A program made the translations under genes and the position numbers. Positions 48,558-57,891 of a DNA stretch of 64,000 bases are shown one piece after another (the first letter of the stretch is position 1; every line of letters begins with the position of its first letter). The stretch is from Pseudomonas hefeiensis (lineage in GTDB: Bacteria; Pseudomonadota; Gammaproteobacteria; Pseudomonadales; Pseudomonadaceae), in NCBI RefSeq assembly GCF_030687835.1, contig NZ_CP117449.1, positions 5,771,001 through 5,835,000 of the forward strand, written 5' to 3'. The notes beneath the pieces are model-generated. The model made no database searches, was not told where the DNA came from, and saw only the letters and a program-made list of their open reading frames with translations.

Positions 48558-49019
48558 TTGTCTGACAGCCGCCCTCCCGTCCTCGACGAAATCGACCGCC
48601 AACTGATTGCCGCCCTGCAAATCAATGCCCGGGAAAGCGTCGCCATGCTCGCCCGACAATTGGGCATCGCCCGCACCACCGTGACTTCGCGGCTGGCGCG
48701 CCTGGAAAAAACCAGGGTCATCACCGGGTACGGCGTGCGTTTGGGGCAGCGGGTGATAGACGGCGGGTTACAGGCTTACGTCGGCATCAAGGTTCAACCG
48801 CGCTCCGGCAAGGACGTGCTGCGGCGCTTGAGTGCGATGGCTCAGGTCCAGCAACTGTGTGCGGTCAGCGGCGAATTCGACTATGTGGCCTGGCTACGCA
48901 CGGACTCACCGGAGCAGTTGGATCAGTTACTGGATCAGATTGGCAGTGTGGATGGGGTGGAGAAAACCACCACTTCGATCATCCTCAGTAGCAAGATCGA
49001 CCGGGGGCAGCCGGTCTAG
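48558..49019 (+). CDS. Lrp/AsnC family transcriptional regulator
   Basis: DNA-binding regulator of 153 residues. An N-terminal helix-turn-helix (about 9-65) includes LDEIDRQLIAALQINARESV and LGIARTTVTSRLARLEK. The C-terminal ligand-sensing RAM domain (about 72-145) includes AYVGIKVQPRSG and the CAVSGEFDYVAWLRTD strand. The start is the TTG at 48558 (CGGAG six bases upstream), because the family begins just before this helix; an open frame 49 codons longer has no such support. Upstream of davB and in the same direction, it is a likely lysine-responsive regulator of davBA (inference from position). Confidence 0.88.
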   Translation: MSDSRPPVLDEIDRQLIAALQINARESVAMLARQLGIARTTVTSRLARLEKTRVITGYGVRLGQRVIDGGLQAYVGIKVQPRSGKDVLRRLSAMAQVQQLCAVSGEFDYVAWLRTDSPEQLDQLLDQIGSVDGVEKTTTSIILSSKIDRGQPV

Positions 49020-49033
49020 AGGGTACGACTTAC

Positions 49034-49062
49034 CTGTGAGAGCGGGCTTGCTCGCGAAGGCG
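49034..49062. repeat. Single REP unit after the Lrp gene
   Basis: One palindromic unit (GTGAGAGCGGGCTTGCTCGCGAAG) without a partner, 14 bp after the lrp stop. Confidence 0.8.
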
Positions 49063-49241
49063 CCAGCACAGCCAGCCTCACCAGTAACTGCCCACCGCCT
49101 TCATCAAGGTTCATAACCACAGCGCCCCGACTCGTCAATACGACTAACCCACGCATCAAAATGACTGATAACAATCCAGAACGACGACACATTGCGTCTT
49201 ATTAACGTGTTTCACCCTCTCTAGAATGGCTGGCATCTTTC

Positions 49242-49248
49242 CTATACT
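49242..49248 (+). promoter_or_regulatory. Candidate -10 element for davB
   Basis: CTATACT, a perfect match to the extended sigma-S -10 and a fair sigma-70 -10, 42 bp before the davB ATG. The -35 is not evident. Assignment rests on position. Confidence 0.35.
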
Positions 49249-49290
49249 CAGACGCGAAAGCCGCGTCGAGTCGCCCAATCAAGGTCAGCC

Positions 49291-50973
49291 ATGAACAAGC
49301 ACAATCGCCACCCAGCAGACGGCAAGAAGCCCATCACCATTTTCGGGCCGGACTTTCCTTTCGCTTTTGACGACTGGATCGAGCATCCCGCTGGCCTGGG
49401 CAGTATTCCCGCTCACAACCATGGGGCGGAAGTCGCGATTGTCGGTGCCGGGATCGCCGGTCTGGTGGCGGCCTACGAGTTGATGAAGCTCGGCCTCAAG
49501 CCGGTGGTCTACGAAGCGTCGAAAATGGGTGGGCGTCTGCGCTCACAAGCGTTCAACGGCGCCGAGGGTGTCATTGCCGAGCTGGGGGGCATGCGATTTC
49601 CGGTATCGTCCACGGCGTTCTATCACTACGTCGACAAACTGGGTCTGGAGACCAAACCGTTTCCCAACCCTTTGACCCCGGCCTCGGGCAGTACGGTCAT
49701 CGATCTGGAAGGCCAGACCTACTACGCACAAAAGATGGCCGATCTGCCGGCATTGTTCCAGGAAGTGGCCGACGCCTGGGCGGATGCGCTGGAGGACGGG
49801 TCGCGCTTCGGCGATATCCAGCAGGCGATTCGCGACCGCGACGTGCCACGCCTCAAGGAACTGTGGAACACCCTGGTACCCCTGTGGGACGACCGCACTT
49901 TCTACGACTTCGTTGCCACGTCCAAGGCGTTTGCCAAACTCTCGTTCCAACACCGTGAAGTGTTCGGCCAGGTTGGTTTCGGCACCGGCGGCTGGGATTC
50001 GGACTTCCCCAATTCGATGCTGGAAATCTTCCGCGTGGTGATGACCAATTGCGACGATCACCAGCACCTGGTGGTCGGCGGCGTCGAGCAGGTGCCCCAT
50101 GGCATCTGGAAACATGTGCCGGAGCGCTGCGCGCATTGGCCAGAAGGTACCAGCCTCAATTCGTTGCACCTTGGCGCCCCCCGCAGCGGTGTGAAGCGCA
50201 TCGCCCGCGCCGACGATGGCCGGTTCAGCGTGACGGATGTGTGGGACAACACCCGCGAATATGCCGCCGTGCTGGTCACCTGCCAAAGCTGGCTGCTGAC
50301 CACTCAGATCGAATGCGAAGAGGCGCTGTTCTCGCAAAAGATGTGGATGGCCCTGGACCGCACCCGCTACATGCAATCGTCGAAGACTTTCGTGATGGTC
50401 GACCGACCGTTCTGGAAGGACAAGGATCCGCAAACCGGCCGCGATCTGATGAGCATGACCCTCACCGATCGCCTCACCCGTGGCACCTATCTGTTCGACA
50501 ATGGCGATGACAAGCCGGGGGTCATTTGCCTGTCGTACTCGTGGATGAGCGATGCGCTGAAAATGCTCCCCCACCCGGTGGAAAAACGCGTGAAGCTGGC
50601 CCTCGATGCCTTGAAGAAGATCTATCCCAAGGTGGACATCGCCGCACGGATCATCGGCGATCCGATCACCGTGTCCTGGGAAGCTGACCCGCATTTCCTC
50701 GGCGCTTTCAAAGGTGCCCTGCCCGGCCACTATCGCTACAACCAGCGCATGTACGCACATTTCATGCAGGACGACATGCCGGCCGAACAGCGAGGGATCT
50801 TTATTGCTGGCGATGACGTCTCATGGACACCGGCCTGGGTTGAGGGCGCGGTACAGACCTCGCTCAATGCGGTGTGGGGAATCATGAAGCACTTCGGTGG
50901 TGAAACTCACCCCGAGAACCCGGGTCCAGGTGATGTGTTCGACGACATCGGTCCGATCGCCCTGCCCGAATAA
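49291..50973 (+). CDS. davB: L-lysine 2-monooxygenase
   Basis: FAD flavoprotein of 560 residues of the tryptophan-2-monooxygenase/amine-oxidase type. It decarboxylates and oxygenates L-lysine to 5-aminovaleramide, the first step of the aminovalerate route. The dinucleotide motif is VAIVGAGIAGLVAAYELMKL (about 49-68), followed by VVYEASKMGGRLRS and AELGGMRFP. The C-terminal FAD region IFIAGDDVSWTPAWVEGAVQ is typical. Length and adjacency to the amidase davA strongly support davB over a tryptophan monooxygenase. It is probably cotranscribed with davA (12 bp gap). Confidence 0.94.
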   Translation: MNKHNRHPADGKKPITIFGPDFPFAFDDWIEHPAGLGSIPAHNHGAEVAIVGAGIAGLVAAYELMKLGLKPVVYEASKMGGRLRSQAFNGAEGVIAELGGMRFPVSSTAFYHYVDKLGLETKPFPNPLTPASGSTVIDLEGQTYYAQKMADLPALFQEVADAWADALEDGSRFGDIQQAIRDRDVPRLKELWNTLVPLWDDRTFYDFVATSKAFAKLSFQHREVFGQVGFGTGGWDSDFPNSMLEIFRVVMTNCDDHQHLVVGGVEQVPHGIWKHVPERCAHWPEGTSLNSLHLGAPRSGVKRIARADDGRFSVTDVWDNTREYAAVLVTCQSWLLTTQIECEEALFSQKMWMALDRTRYMQSSKTFVMVDRPFWKDKDPQTGRDLMSMTLTDRLTRGTYLFDNGDDKPGVICLSYSWMSDALKMLPHPVEKRVKLALDALKKIYPKVDIAARIIGDPITVSWEADPHFLGAFKGALPGHYRYNQRMYAHFMQDDMPAEQRGIFIAGDDVSWTPAWVEGAVQTSLNAVWGIMKHFGGETHPENPGPGDVFDDIGPIALPE

Positions 50974-50985
50974 AAGGAGTTTTTG

Positions 50986-51780
50986 ATGCGCGTAGCCCTT
51001 TACCAATGTTCACCGCTGCCGCTGGATCCGGCCGCCAACCTGCAACGCCTGCATCAGGTGGCGCTGGAGGCCAGGGGCGCCGATGTGTTGGTGTTGCCGG
51101 AAATGTTCCTGACCGGCTACAACATTGGCGTCGACGCGGTGAATGTATTGGCCGAGGTCTACAACGGCGAATGGGCGCAGCAGATCGCTCGCATCGCCAA
51201 GGCGGCCGGCCTGGCCATCGCATATGGTTACCCAGAACGCAGTGAAGACGGGCAGATTTACAACGCGGTGCAACTGATCGATGCCCATGGCGAACGTCTG
51301 GCAAATTATCGAAAGAGTCACCTGTTTGGCGATCTGGATCACGCGATGTTCAGCGCTGGCGATAGCGAGCTGCCCATCGTGGAGCTGAACGGCTGGAAAC
51401 TCGGCTTTCTGATCTGCTATGACCTGGAGTTTCCGGAAAATGCCCGGCGCCTGGCCCTGGCCGGTGCCGAACTGATCCTGGTGCCCACCGCCAACATGCA
51501 GCCCTACGAGTTCATCGCCGATGTCACCGTGCGCGCCCGGGCCATCGAAAATCAGTGTTTCGTGGCTTACGCCAATTATTGCGGTCATGAAGGTGAATTG
51601 CAGTACTGCGGCCAAAGCAGCATCGCCGCCCCGGATGGCAGCCGCCCTGCCCTTGCCGGGCTGGACGAGGCCTTGATCGTGGGTGAGCTGGATCGGCAAC
51701 TGATGGAAGATTGCCGTGCGGCCTACAACTACCTGCACGATCGCCGTCCTGAGCTTTACGACGACTTGCACAAACACTGA
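50986..51780 (+). CDS. davA: 5-aminovaleramide amidohydrolase
   Basis: Nitrilase-superfamily amidase of 264 residues that turns 5-aminovaleramide into 5-aminovalerate, which DavT and DavD (not in this window) take on to glutarate. The catalytic triad is visible: Glu in LPEMFLTGYN (about 41-50), Lys in YRKSHLFGDLD, and Cys in FLICYDLEFPEN (about 146). The ATG at 50986 has AAGGAG six bases upstream, so it is preferred over the TTG one codon earlier. It is followed 62 bp later by pqqF in the same direction. Confidence 0.95.
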   Translation: MRVALYQCSPLPLDPAANLQRLHQVALEARGADVLVLPEMFLTGYNIGVDAVNVLAEVYNGEWAQQIARIAKAAGLAIAYGYPERSEDGQIYNAVQLIDAHGERLANYRKSHLFGDLDHAMFSAGDSELPIVELNGWKLGFLICYDLEFPENARRLALAGAELILVPTANMQPYEFIADVTVRARAIENQCFVAYANYCGHEGELQYCGQSSIAAPDGSRPALAGLDEALIVGELDRQLMEDCRAAYNYLHDRRPELYDDLHKH

Positions 51781-51842
51781 TTGAGGATTGAGAAAGGGCC
51801 CTGATCCGCTAGCATGGGCGCATCCTTGTTCTGGAAGTACCC

Positions 51843-54263
51843 ATGCCGGTCCCCGACTCCCTCCGCCCCCACACTGAAATCCTGGCCAACGGCTTGCGGG
51901 TGACCTTGCGTCATGTCCCGGGCCTCAAGCGCAGCGCCGCGGTACTGCGCGTCGCCGCCGGCAGCCATGATGCCCCTCTGGCCTGGCCGGGCATGGCGCA
52001 CTTGCTCGAACATCTGTTCTTCCTCGGCACCGAACGGTTTCCCGCCGGGGAGAACCTGATGGCCTACGTGCAGCGGCACGGCGGTCAGGTCAATGCGCGC
52101 ACCAGTGAACGCACCACGGATTTTTTCTTCGAACTGCCTCCCGCAACCTTCGCCGACGGGCTGGAACGGCTGTGGGACATGCTCGCCCAGCCACGTCTGG
52201 ATGAAGCTGATCAGTTGCGGGAACGCGAAGTGCTACACGCAGAATTCATCGCCTGGTCCCAGGATGCGGCCGCCCAGCGACAGCTTGCCTTGTACGACGG
52301 AGTGTCAGCGTCCCACCCGCTGCGGGGTTTTCACGCCGGCAATCGCGACAGTCTCGCGGTGGAGCACGCAGAATTCCAAACCGCATTGCACGACTTCTAT
52401 CGCCGTTTCTACCAAAGCGGCCAGATGGTCCTGAGCCTGGCCGGCCCGCAAAGTATCGATGCCTTGAAAACGCTGGCGGAACAGTTCAGCAACCATGTAC
52501 CGACCGGTGAAGCGGTTGCCAGACCGGCACCGCCAAAACTGATGGCGTCGTCCCAGCCCCGTTATCAACAGGCTCACGAAGGTTGTTTCGACCTGCTGTT
52601 CGCCTTCGAAGCGTTGCCCGCCGCCTCGCCCCAAGCCCTGGACTTTCTCTGTACGTGGCTGAACTCCAGCAAACCGGGCGGCCTGCTCGCCACGTTGCGT
52701 CAGCGCGGCCTGGCTGACAGCCTCAAGGCCACCGCGCTGTATGAGTTTGCCGGACAGGCACTGCTGCACATCGAATTCAAGCACGGCAACGCTCAGGCAG
52801 CGGAGCATATCCAACCGTTGCTGCACGACTGGCTGGGATTCTTTTCCGCCCAAAACGACTGGGCACCGTTGCGCCAGGAGTTCACCGCGTTGTTGCAACG
52901 TCGGCAGGAGACAGGATCGGCCTTGCAGTTAGCCCACTGGGACTGCGAAGGACGAGACACGCCGCTGCTGGCAAACGACCTCGTGAGGCTCAGGGAAATC
53001 CTCAAGCAACTGAATCCTGCCAATAACGTCGTGGAACCATGGCAACTGCCCGCGCCCAACCCGTTCCTGCAAACACCCAGTGAAGCGCCTCGCGCCGGGC
53101 TGATACGCGGCCAGACCAGCGCCCATCGCGGCTTGCGAACCTTCGCCCAGGACCGCTCCCGGGGCCGACGGGAACGCTCGCCCATGCAGTTCAGCCAGGC
53201 GCTGCCAGACAACGGCCGTGAAGGCGCGGTTTACCTGCGCTGGCAACTGACGACCCAGGCACCGCTCGACGTTCAATCCAGGCTCGACCGACACTTGGAG
53301 GATGTGCGCGAAGAGGCTCGGCAGGCCGGCGTGGACGTCAGTTTCGAACCCTCCGGCCATCAATGCCTGCTGAAACTGGTCGGCTTGCAGGCACCGATCC
53401 CGTTGGTGCTCGAACACGTTCTGGCGAAGCTTGCCCAACCGCTGCCAATGGCCCAGGCCGGTGACGAACCCCCATCGATGGCGATTCGACAGCTGTTGAA
53501 GGTGTTGCCAAATCATTGCCGGCAATCGTCAGCGCTGCCAATGCCCGACAGCGATCAAAACGTGTGGGCAACGGCTCGCTGGGACGGGCTGTCCATCGGT
53601 CTGTCGGCCGCCACCCAAGGGGCGCTTGGGCCGGTGCTGGGCCGCGTACCGGGCAATGCCGGCGAGGACGTCAGCCTGACGACGGCACCGCGCGGGCAAC
53701 GCATCTGGCATACGCTCCAGACCCACGGCGAAGAAGCGGCCGTGTTGCTGTTTTGCCCGACGGCCACCCTGGCGCTGACCGACGAAGCCGCCTGGCGCTG
53801 GCTGGCACAGCTGTGCCAGACGCCGTTCTACCAGCGCCTGCGCGTCGACTTGCAGTTGGGTTATGCGGTGTTCAGTGGGTTGAAGCAGATCGATGGACAA
53901 ACCGGGGTGTTGTTCGGCGTCCAATCGCCCAGCCTCTCGGCAACACAACTGATCGCCCACATCGAGCAATTTCTGGCGGCGTTACCGGCGCTGATCCAGC
54001 AGCTCGATGATTCATCCCTGACCGGCCAACAGCGGGCCCTCGCTGCCCAACTCCAGAGCAGTACCCTGCCCTTCGCCCAGGCCGCCGAACTGCTCTGGCA
54101 GGGCAAGCTGGCCGGCCGCTCGTCGGATTATCTTGAACAACTCGCCGCTGCCATCCTGTGCCTGGACCGCGCCCAGCTAGAAGCAGCCGCCCAGAGTTTG
54201 ATCGATGCGCAAGGGGGATGGTATTGCCTGAGCAACGGCGGCTGCGCGCCAGAACACTGGTAA
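51843..54263 (+). CDS. pqqF: PQQ biosynthesis protease PqqF (M16 family)
   Basis: Zinc metallopeptidase of 806 residues that helps cut the crosslinked Glu-Tyr unit out of the PqqA peptide. The inverted zinc motif is MAHLLEHLFFLG (HLLEH, about 49-53), with the third ligand Glu in a later helix (ADQLREREVLHAEFI). Four M16-type domains follow; the C-terminal half is more divergent. It is the first pqq gene; pqqA begins 182 bp downstream. A separate promoter for pqqA is likely because that peptide is needed in excess. Confidence 0.92.
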   Translation: MPVPDSLRPHTEILANGLRVTLRHVPGLKRSAAVLRVAAGSHDAPLAWPGMAHLLEHLFFLGTERFPAGENLMAYVQRHGGQVNARTSERTTDFFFELPPATFADGLERLWDMLAQPRLDEADQLREREVLHAEFIAWSQDAAAQRQLALYDGVSASHPLRGFHAGNRDSLAVEHAEFQTALHDFYRRFYQSGQMVLSLAGPQSIDALKTLAEQFSNHVPTGEAVARPAPPKLMASSQPRYQQAHEGCFDLLFAFEALPAASPQALDFLCTWLNSSKPGGLLATLRQRGLADSLKATALYEFAGQALLHIEFKHGNAQAAEHIQPLLHDWLGFFSAQNDWAPLRQEFTALLQRRQETGSALQLAHWDCEGRDTPLLANDLVRLREILKQLNPANNVVEPWQLPAPNPFLQTPSEAPRAGLIRGQTSAHRGLRTFAQDRSRGRRERSPMQFSQALPDNGREGAVYLRWQLTTQAPLDVQSRLDRHLEDVREEARQAGVDVSFEPSGHQCLLKLVGLQAPIPLVLEHVLAKLAQPLPMAQAGDEPPSMAIRQLLKVLPNHCRQSSALPMPDSDQNVWATARWDGLSIGLSAATQGALGPVLGRVPGNAGEDVSLTTAPRGQRIWHTLQTHGEEAAVLLFCPTATLALTDEAAWRWLAQLCQTPFYQRLRVDLQLGYAVFSGLKQIDGQTGVLFGVQSPSLSATQLIAHIEQFLAALPALIQQLDDSSLTGQQRALAAQLQSSTLPFAQAAELLWQGKLAGRSSDYLEQLAAAILCLDRAQLEAAAQSLIDAQGGWYCLSNGGCAPEHW

Positions 54264-54370
54264 GCGGCGCAGTGATCATTGCAGTCGCTGTAATGAGCTT
54301 TCTTTGAGAATCGCGGCCAACGAATATGTCAGATTTAGTAACATAGCCGCCTAAGCATCTGAACATCTCC

Positions 54371-54408
54371 GAACGGAGGTGGACTATATGTATAGGTCTC
54401 CACCGTTC
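54371..54408 (+). promoter_or_regulatory. Imperfect dyad/hairpin upstream of pqqA
   Basis: GAACGG-agg-TGGA-CTATA-tg-TATAG-gtc-TCCA-CCGTTC: fifteen paired positions on each side, with one three-base bulge per arm. It is centred about 55 bp before the pqqA ATG. It could be a regulator's operator or an RNA hairpin in the leader. It also contains TATA-like steps that may serve as a -10. Confidence 0.6.
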
Positions 54409-54445
54409 CATCGACCCCAATCCCCCCAACCAAAGGAGTATTCCC

Positions 54446-54520
54446 ATGTCCTGGTCCAAACCCGCATATATCGACCTGCGTATCGGTTTCGAAGTCACCA
54501 TGTACTTCGCCAGCCGTTGA
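54446..54520 (+). CDS. pqqA: Coenzyme PQQ precursor peptide PqqA
   Basis: Ribosomally made 24-residue peptide from which pyrroloquinoline quinone is built. It reads [17 protein letters not shown] then TMYFASR. The crosslinked residues Glu16 and Tyr20 are both present with the required three-residue spacing. AAAGGAG lies eight bases before the ATG. It is followed by a hairpin terminator before pqqB. All atoms of PQQ's carbon and nitrogen skeleton come from the Glu and Tyr (established). Confidence 0.97.
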   Translation: MSWSKPAYIDLRIGFEVTMYFASR

Positions 54521-54548
54521 TTGCTGCAGGCGGTTAAACGCGCAGCAC

Positions 54549-54576
54549 AACGCCTCGGTCAGCCGGGGCGTTTTTT
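54549..54576 (+). terminator. Attenuator/terminator between pqqA and pqqB
   Basis: AACGCCTCGG-TCAG-CCGGGGCGTT followed by six T in all. It lies 28 bp after the pqqA stop and 26 bp before the pqqB ATG, so most transcripts should end after pqqA, giving an excess of precursor mRNA. Confidence 0.88.
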
Positions 54577-54601
54577 ATTTCGGTTTGCAGATGGAGCGAC
54601 C

Positions 54602-55513
54602 ATGTTTGTCCAGATTCTAGGTTCCGCCGCCGGCGGCGGTTTCCCCCAGTGGAATTGCAACTGCGCCAATTGCGCAGGTTTTCGCAACGGCAGCCTGCGA
54701 GCCCAGGCACGCACCCAGTCGTCCATCGCGATTTCCGATGACGGCGTGAACTGGGTACTGTGCAATGCCTCCCCGGACATTCGCGCCCAGCTCCAAGGGT
54801 TCGCCCCGATGCAACCTGGCCGGGCACTGCGGGATACCGGTATCGGCGCCATCATTCTGATGGACAGCCAGATCGACCACACCACCGGCCTGCTCAGCCT
54901 GCGCGAAGGCTGCCCGCATCAAGTCTGGTGCACCGACATGGTCCATGAAGACCTGAGCACGGGTTTTCCGCTGTTCAACATGCTGACCCACTGGAACGGC
55001 GGGCTGAGCTGGAACCGCATCGAACTCGACCAAAGCTTCACCATCGCCGCCTGCCCGAACCTGCGCTTCACTCCACTGCCGCTGCGTAGCGCCGCACCAC
55101 CCTATTCACCGCACCGCTTCGACCCCCACCCGGGCGACAACATCGGCCTGATCGTCGAAGACCTGCGCACTGGCGGCAAGCTGTTTTACGCCCCAGGCCT
55201 GGGCAAGGTCGACGGACCGCTGCTGGAGATCATGGCCGGCAGCGATTGCCTGTTGGTGGACGGCACGATGTGGGACGACGATGAAATGCAGCGTCGTGGC
55301 GTCGGCACCCGCACCGGTCGCGAGATGGGCCATCTGGCACAGAACGGGCCCGGCGGGATGATCGAAGTGCTGGAGCAACTGCCTGAGCCGCGCAAAGTCC
55401 TTATTCATATCAACAATACCAACCCGATCCTCGACGAAGATTCACCCGAGCGGGCCGAGCTTGTACGTCGAAAGATTGAAGTGGCTTACGACGGAATGAG
55501 TATTGAGTTGTAA
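54602..55513 (+). CDS. pqqB: PQQ biosynthesis protein PqqB
   Basis: Metallo-beta-lactamase-fold protein of 303 residues. It acts between peptide excision and the PqqC step, probably as an iron-dependent hydroxylase on the Glu-Tyr crosslink (family literature; not fully settled). The N-terminus [19 protein letters not shown], the metal-region residues in [16 protein letters not shown] and the Cys cluster NCNCANC are typical. The start is the ATG at 54602; the frame upstream of it is the pqqA-pqqB terminator region. Confidence 0.96.
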   Translation: MFVQILGSAAGGGFPQWNCNCANCAGFRNGSLRAQARTQSSIAISDDGVNWVLCNASPDIRAQLQGFAPMQPGRALRDTGIGAIILMDSQIDHTTGLLSLREGCPHQVWCTDMVHEDLSTGFPLFNMLTHWNGGLSWNRIELDQSFTIAACPNLRFTPLPLRSAAPPYSPHRFDPHPGDNIGLIVEDLRTGGKLFYAPGLGKVDGPLLEIMAGSDCLLVDGTMWDDDEMQRRGVGTRTGREMGHLAQNGPGGMIEVLEQLPEPRKVLIHINNTNPILDEDSPERAELVRRKIEVAYDGMSIEL

Positions 55514-55528
55514 GGAGGGCGGAACGAT

Positions 55529-55610
55529 TGTGGGAGTGGGTTTGCGCTGTGTCAGCCAACATTGCTGCTGGCTGACCGGACGCCTTCGCGAGCAAGCCCG
55601 CTCCCACAGG
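55529..55610. repeat. REP pair between pqqB and pqqC (degenerate first arm)
   Basis: The first arm is altered (TGTGGGAGTGGGTTTGCGC) and the second intact (GCGAGCAAGCCCGCTCCCAC). It begins 16 bp after the pqqB stop, inside the operon. Confidence 0.85.
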
Positions 55611-55649
55611 GGCCAAGTAACACTTGATATTTCATGCACCGCAAAACCA

Positions 55650-55680
55650 ATGTGGGAGCGGGCTTGCTCGCGAAGAGGCC
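55650..55680. repeat. Single REP unit before pqqC
   Basis: ATGTGGGAGCGGGCTTGCTC followed by GCGAAGAGG; a third palindromic unit in the pqqB-pqqC gap. Confidence 0.85.
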
Positions 55681-55725
55681 AGACCAGGCACCCCAACCGC
55701 CGACAGTTATTCCCCGGAGACCACA

Positions 55726-56478
55726 ATGACTGACACCCCCCTGTCCCCCGCCGAGTTCGAAGCGGCCCTGCGTGCCAAGGGTGCGTATTACCACATTCAT
55801 CACCCGTATCACGTGGCGATGTATGAGGGCCGCGCCACTCGCGAGCAGATCCAGGGCTGGGTCGCGAACCGTTTTTACTATCAGGTGAACATCCCGCTCA
55901 AGGATGCCGCGATCCTGGCCAACTGCCCGAACCGGGAAATCCGCCGCGAGTGGATCCAGCGCCTGCTCGACCATGACGGCGCGCCCGGTGAAGACGGCGG
56001 CATCGAAGCCTGGTTGCGGCTGGGTCAGGCGGTGGGTCTGGATCCCGATCAACTGCGCTCCCAGGAACTGGTGCTGCCGGGCGTGCGCTTCGCGGTGGAT
56101 GCCTACGTCAACTTCGCCCGCCGGGCCAGTTGGCAGGAAGCCGCCAGCAGCTCCCTGACCGAAATGTTCGCACCGCAGATCCATCAGTCGCGCCTGGACA
56201 GCTGGCCGCAGCATTACCCCTGGATCGACCCCGCCGGCTACGAATACTTCCGCACCCGCCTGGGCCAGGCCCGGCGTGACGTGGAGCATGGCCTGGCGAT
56301 TACCTTGCAGCATTACACCACCCGCGAAGGCCAGGAGCGCATGCTGGAGATTCTCCAGTTCAAACTGGACATCCTCTGGAGCATGCTCGATGCCATGAGC
56401 ATGGCCTACGAATTGAATCGCCCGCCCTACCACAGCGTGACCGGACAACGGGTGTGGCACAAAGGAATTACCTTATGA
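55726..56478 (+). CDS. pqqC: Pyrroloquinoline-quinone synthase PqqC
   Basis: Cofactorless oxidase of 250 residues that closes the ring and carries out the eight-electron oxidation giving PQQ. It is all-helical with a haem-oxygenase-like fold. It has [20 protein letters not shown] (about 15-34), [20 protein letters not shown], and the active-site region [12 protein letters not shown]. The start is the ATG at 55726, which has CCGGAGA upstream; the open frame before it translates a REP unit. The stop overlaps the pqqD start. Confidence 0.97.
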   Translation: MTDTPLSPAEFEAALRAKGAYYHIHHPYHVAMYEGRATREQIQGWVANRFYYQVNIPLKDAAILANCPNREIRREWIQRLLDHDGAPGEDGGIEAWLRLGQAVGLDPDQLRSQELVLPGVRFAVDAYVNFARRASWQEAASSSLTEMFAPQIHQSRLDSWPQHYPWIDPAGYEYFRTRLGQARRDVEHGLAITLQHYTTREGQERMLEILQFKLDILWSMLDAMSMAYELNRPPYHSVTGQRVWHKGITL

Positions 56479-56750
56479 GTTTCGACCGCAGCAAGACCCC
56501 ACGCTGGCGCCCCGGTTATCGCTTTCAGTACGAGCCGGCACAGAAGGGCCACGTGCTGCTCTATCCTGAAGGCATGATCAAGCTCAACGACAGCGCTTCG
56601 CTGATTGGCGGCCTGATCGACGGTGAACGGGATGTCGCGGCCATCATCGGTGAGTTGGAGAAGCAGTTCCCCGACGTGCCGCAACTCGGTGACGACATCG
56701 AGCAATTCATGGAGGTCGCCCGTGCAGAGCATTGGATCGAACTTGCCTGA
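56475..56750 (+). CDS. pqqD: PqqA peptide chaperone PqqD
   Basis: RiPP recognition element of 91 residues that binds PqqA and presents it to PqqE. It has a winged-helix fold. The sequence [20 protein letters not shown] (about 9-28) and [20 protein letters not shown] are typical. It starts at the ATG overlapping the pqqC stop (ATGA). The last 29 bases overlap pqqE, whose GTG lies inside pqqD, so the three genes are tightly coupled. Confidence 0.95.
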   Translation: MSFDRSKTPRWRPGYRFQYEPAQKGHVLLYPEGMIKLNDSASLIGGLIDGERDVAAIIGELEKQFPDVPQLGDDIEQFMEVARAEHWIELA

Positions 56751-57891
56751 CGCCACAAGCCTGCCGCCCAAGCCTGAAGTCGGCCTGCCGCTATGGCTGC
56801 TGGCCGAGCTGACCTACCGTTGCCCGTTGCAATGCCCATACTGCTCCAATCCGTTGGACTTCGCCGAACAGGGCAAGGAGCTGAGTACCGAGCAGTGGTT
56901 CAAAGTGTTTCGCGAGGCTCGTGAGATGGGCGCCGCGCAATTGGGCTTTTCCGGCGGCGAGCCGCTGGTGCGCCAGGACCTGGCCGAACTGATCGCCGAG
57001 GCGCGCAGGCTGGGTTTCTACACCAACCTGATCACCTCTGGCATCGGCTTGACCGAGCAGAAAATCAGCGATTTCAAAAAGGCCGGCCTCGACCACATCC
57101 AAATCAGCTTCCAGGCCAGCGACGAACAGGTGAACAACCTGCTGGCCGGCTCGAAGAAAGCCTTCGCGCAAAAACTGGAAATGGCCCGGGCGGTCAAGGC
57201 CCACGGCTATCCGATGGTGCTGAACTTCGTCACCCATCGGCACAACATCGACAAGATCGACCGCATTATCGAGCTGTGCATCGCCCTAGAAGCCGACTTC
57301 GTTGAACTCGCCACCTGCCAGTTCTATGGCTGGGCGCAGCTCAACCGCGTCGGCTTGCTGCCCACCCGGGAACAACTGGTGCGCGCCGAACGTGTCACCA
57401 ACGAATACCGCGCCAAGCTGCAAGCGCAAGGCAATCCGTGCAAGTTGATCTTCGTCACGCCGGACTACTACGAAGAACGCCCCAAGGGCTGCATGAACGG
57501 CTGGGGCAGCATTTTCCTCACCGTCACGCCGGACGGCACGGCATTACCCTGTCACGGTGCCCGCCAACTGCCGGTGCAATTTCCCAATGTGCGCGACCAC
57601 AGCATGCAGCACATCTGGTACGACTCGTTCGGCTTCAACCGCTTCCGCGGTTATGACTGGATGCCCGAACCGTGCCGCTCCTGCGATGAAAAAGAAAAGG
57701 ACTTCGGCGGCTGCCGCTGCCAGGCGTTCATGCTCACAGGCGACGCCAGCAACGCTGACCCGGTGTGCAGCAAATCCGAGCACCACGGGGTGATTCTTAA
57801 GGCTCGGGAAGACGCCGAGCATGCCACTCAGACGATTGAACAACTGGCCTTTCGCAATGAACGAAACTCACGCCTCATCGCTAAAGGCTGA
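56722..57891 (+). CDS. pqqE: PqqA peptide cyclase PqqE (radical SAM)
   Basis: Radical-SAM enzyme of 389 residues that forms the carbon-carbon bond between Glu and Tyr of PqqA. The SAM cluster motif is [13 protein letters not shown] (CxxxCxxC, about 33-40). SPASM-domain cysteines for auxiliary clusters lie in [15 protein letters not shown] and [19 protein letters not shown] near the C-terminus. The start is the GTG at 56722 with GGAGG six bases upstream, inside pqqD. The downstream peptidase gene overlaps its end by 35 bp. Confidence 0.96.
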   Translation: MQSIGSNLPDATSLPPKPEVGLPLWLLAELTYRCPLQCPYCSNPLDFAEQGKELSTEQWFKVFREAREMGAAQLGFSGGEPLVRQDLAELIAEARRLGFYTNLITSGIGLTEQKISDFKKAGLDHIQISFQASDEQVNNLLAGSKKAFAQKLEMARAVKAHGYPMVLNFVTHRHNIDKIDRIIELCIALEADFVELATCQFYGWAQLNRVGLLPTREQLVRAERVTNEYRAKLQAQGNPCKLIFVTPDYYEERPKGCMNGWGSIFLTVTPDGTALPCHGARQLPVQFPNVRDHSMQHIWYDSFGFNRFRGYDWMPEPCRSCDEKEKDFGGCRCQAFMLTGDASNADPVCSKSEHHGVILKAREDAEHATQTIEQLAFRNERNSRLIAKG

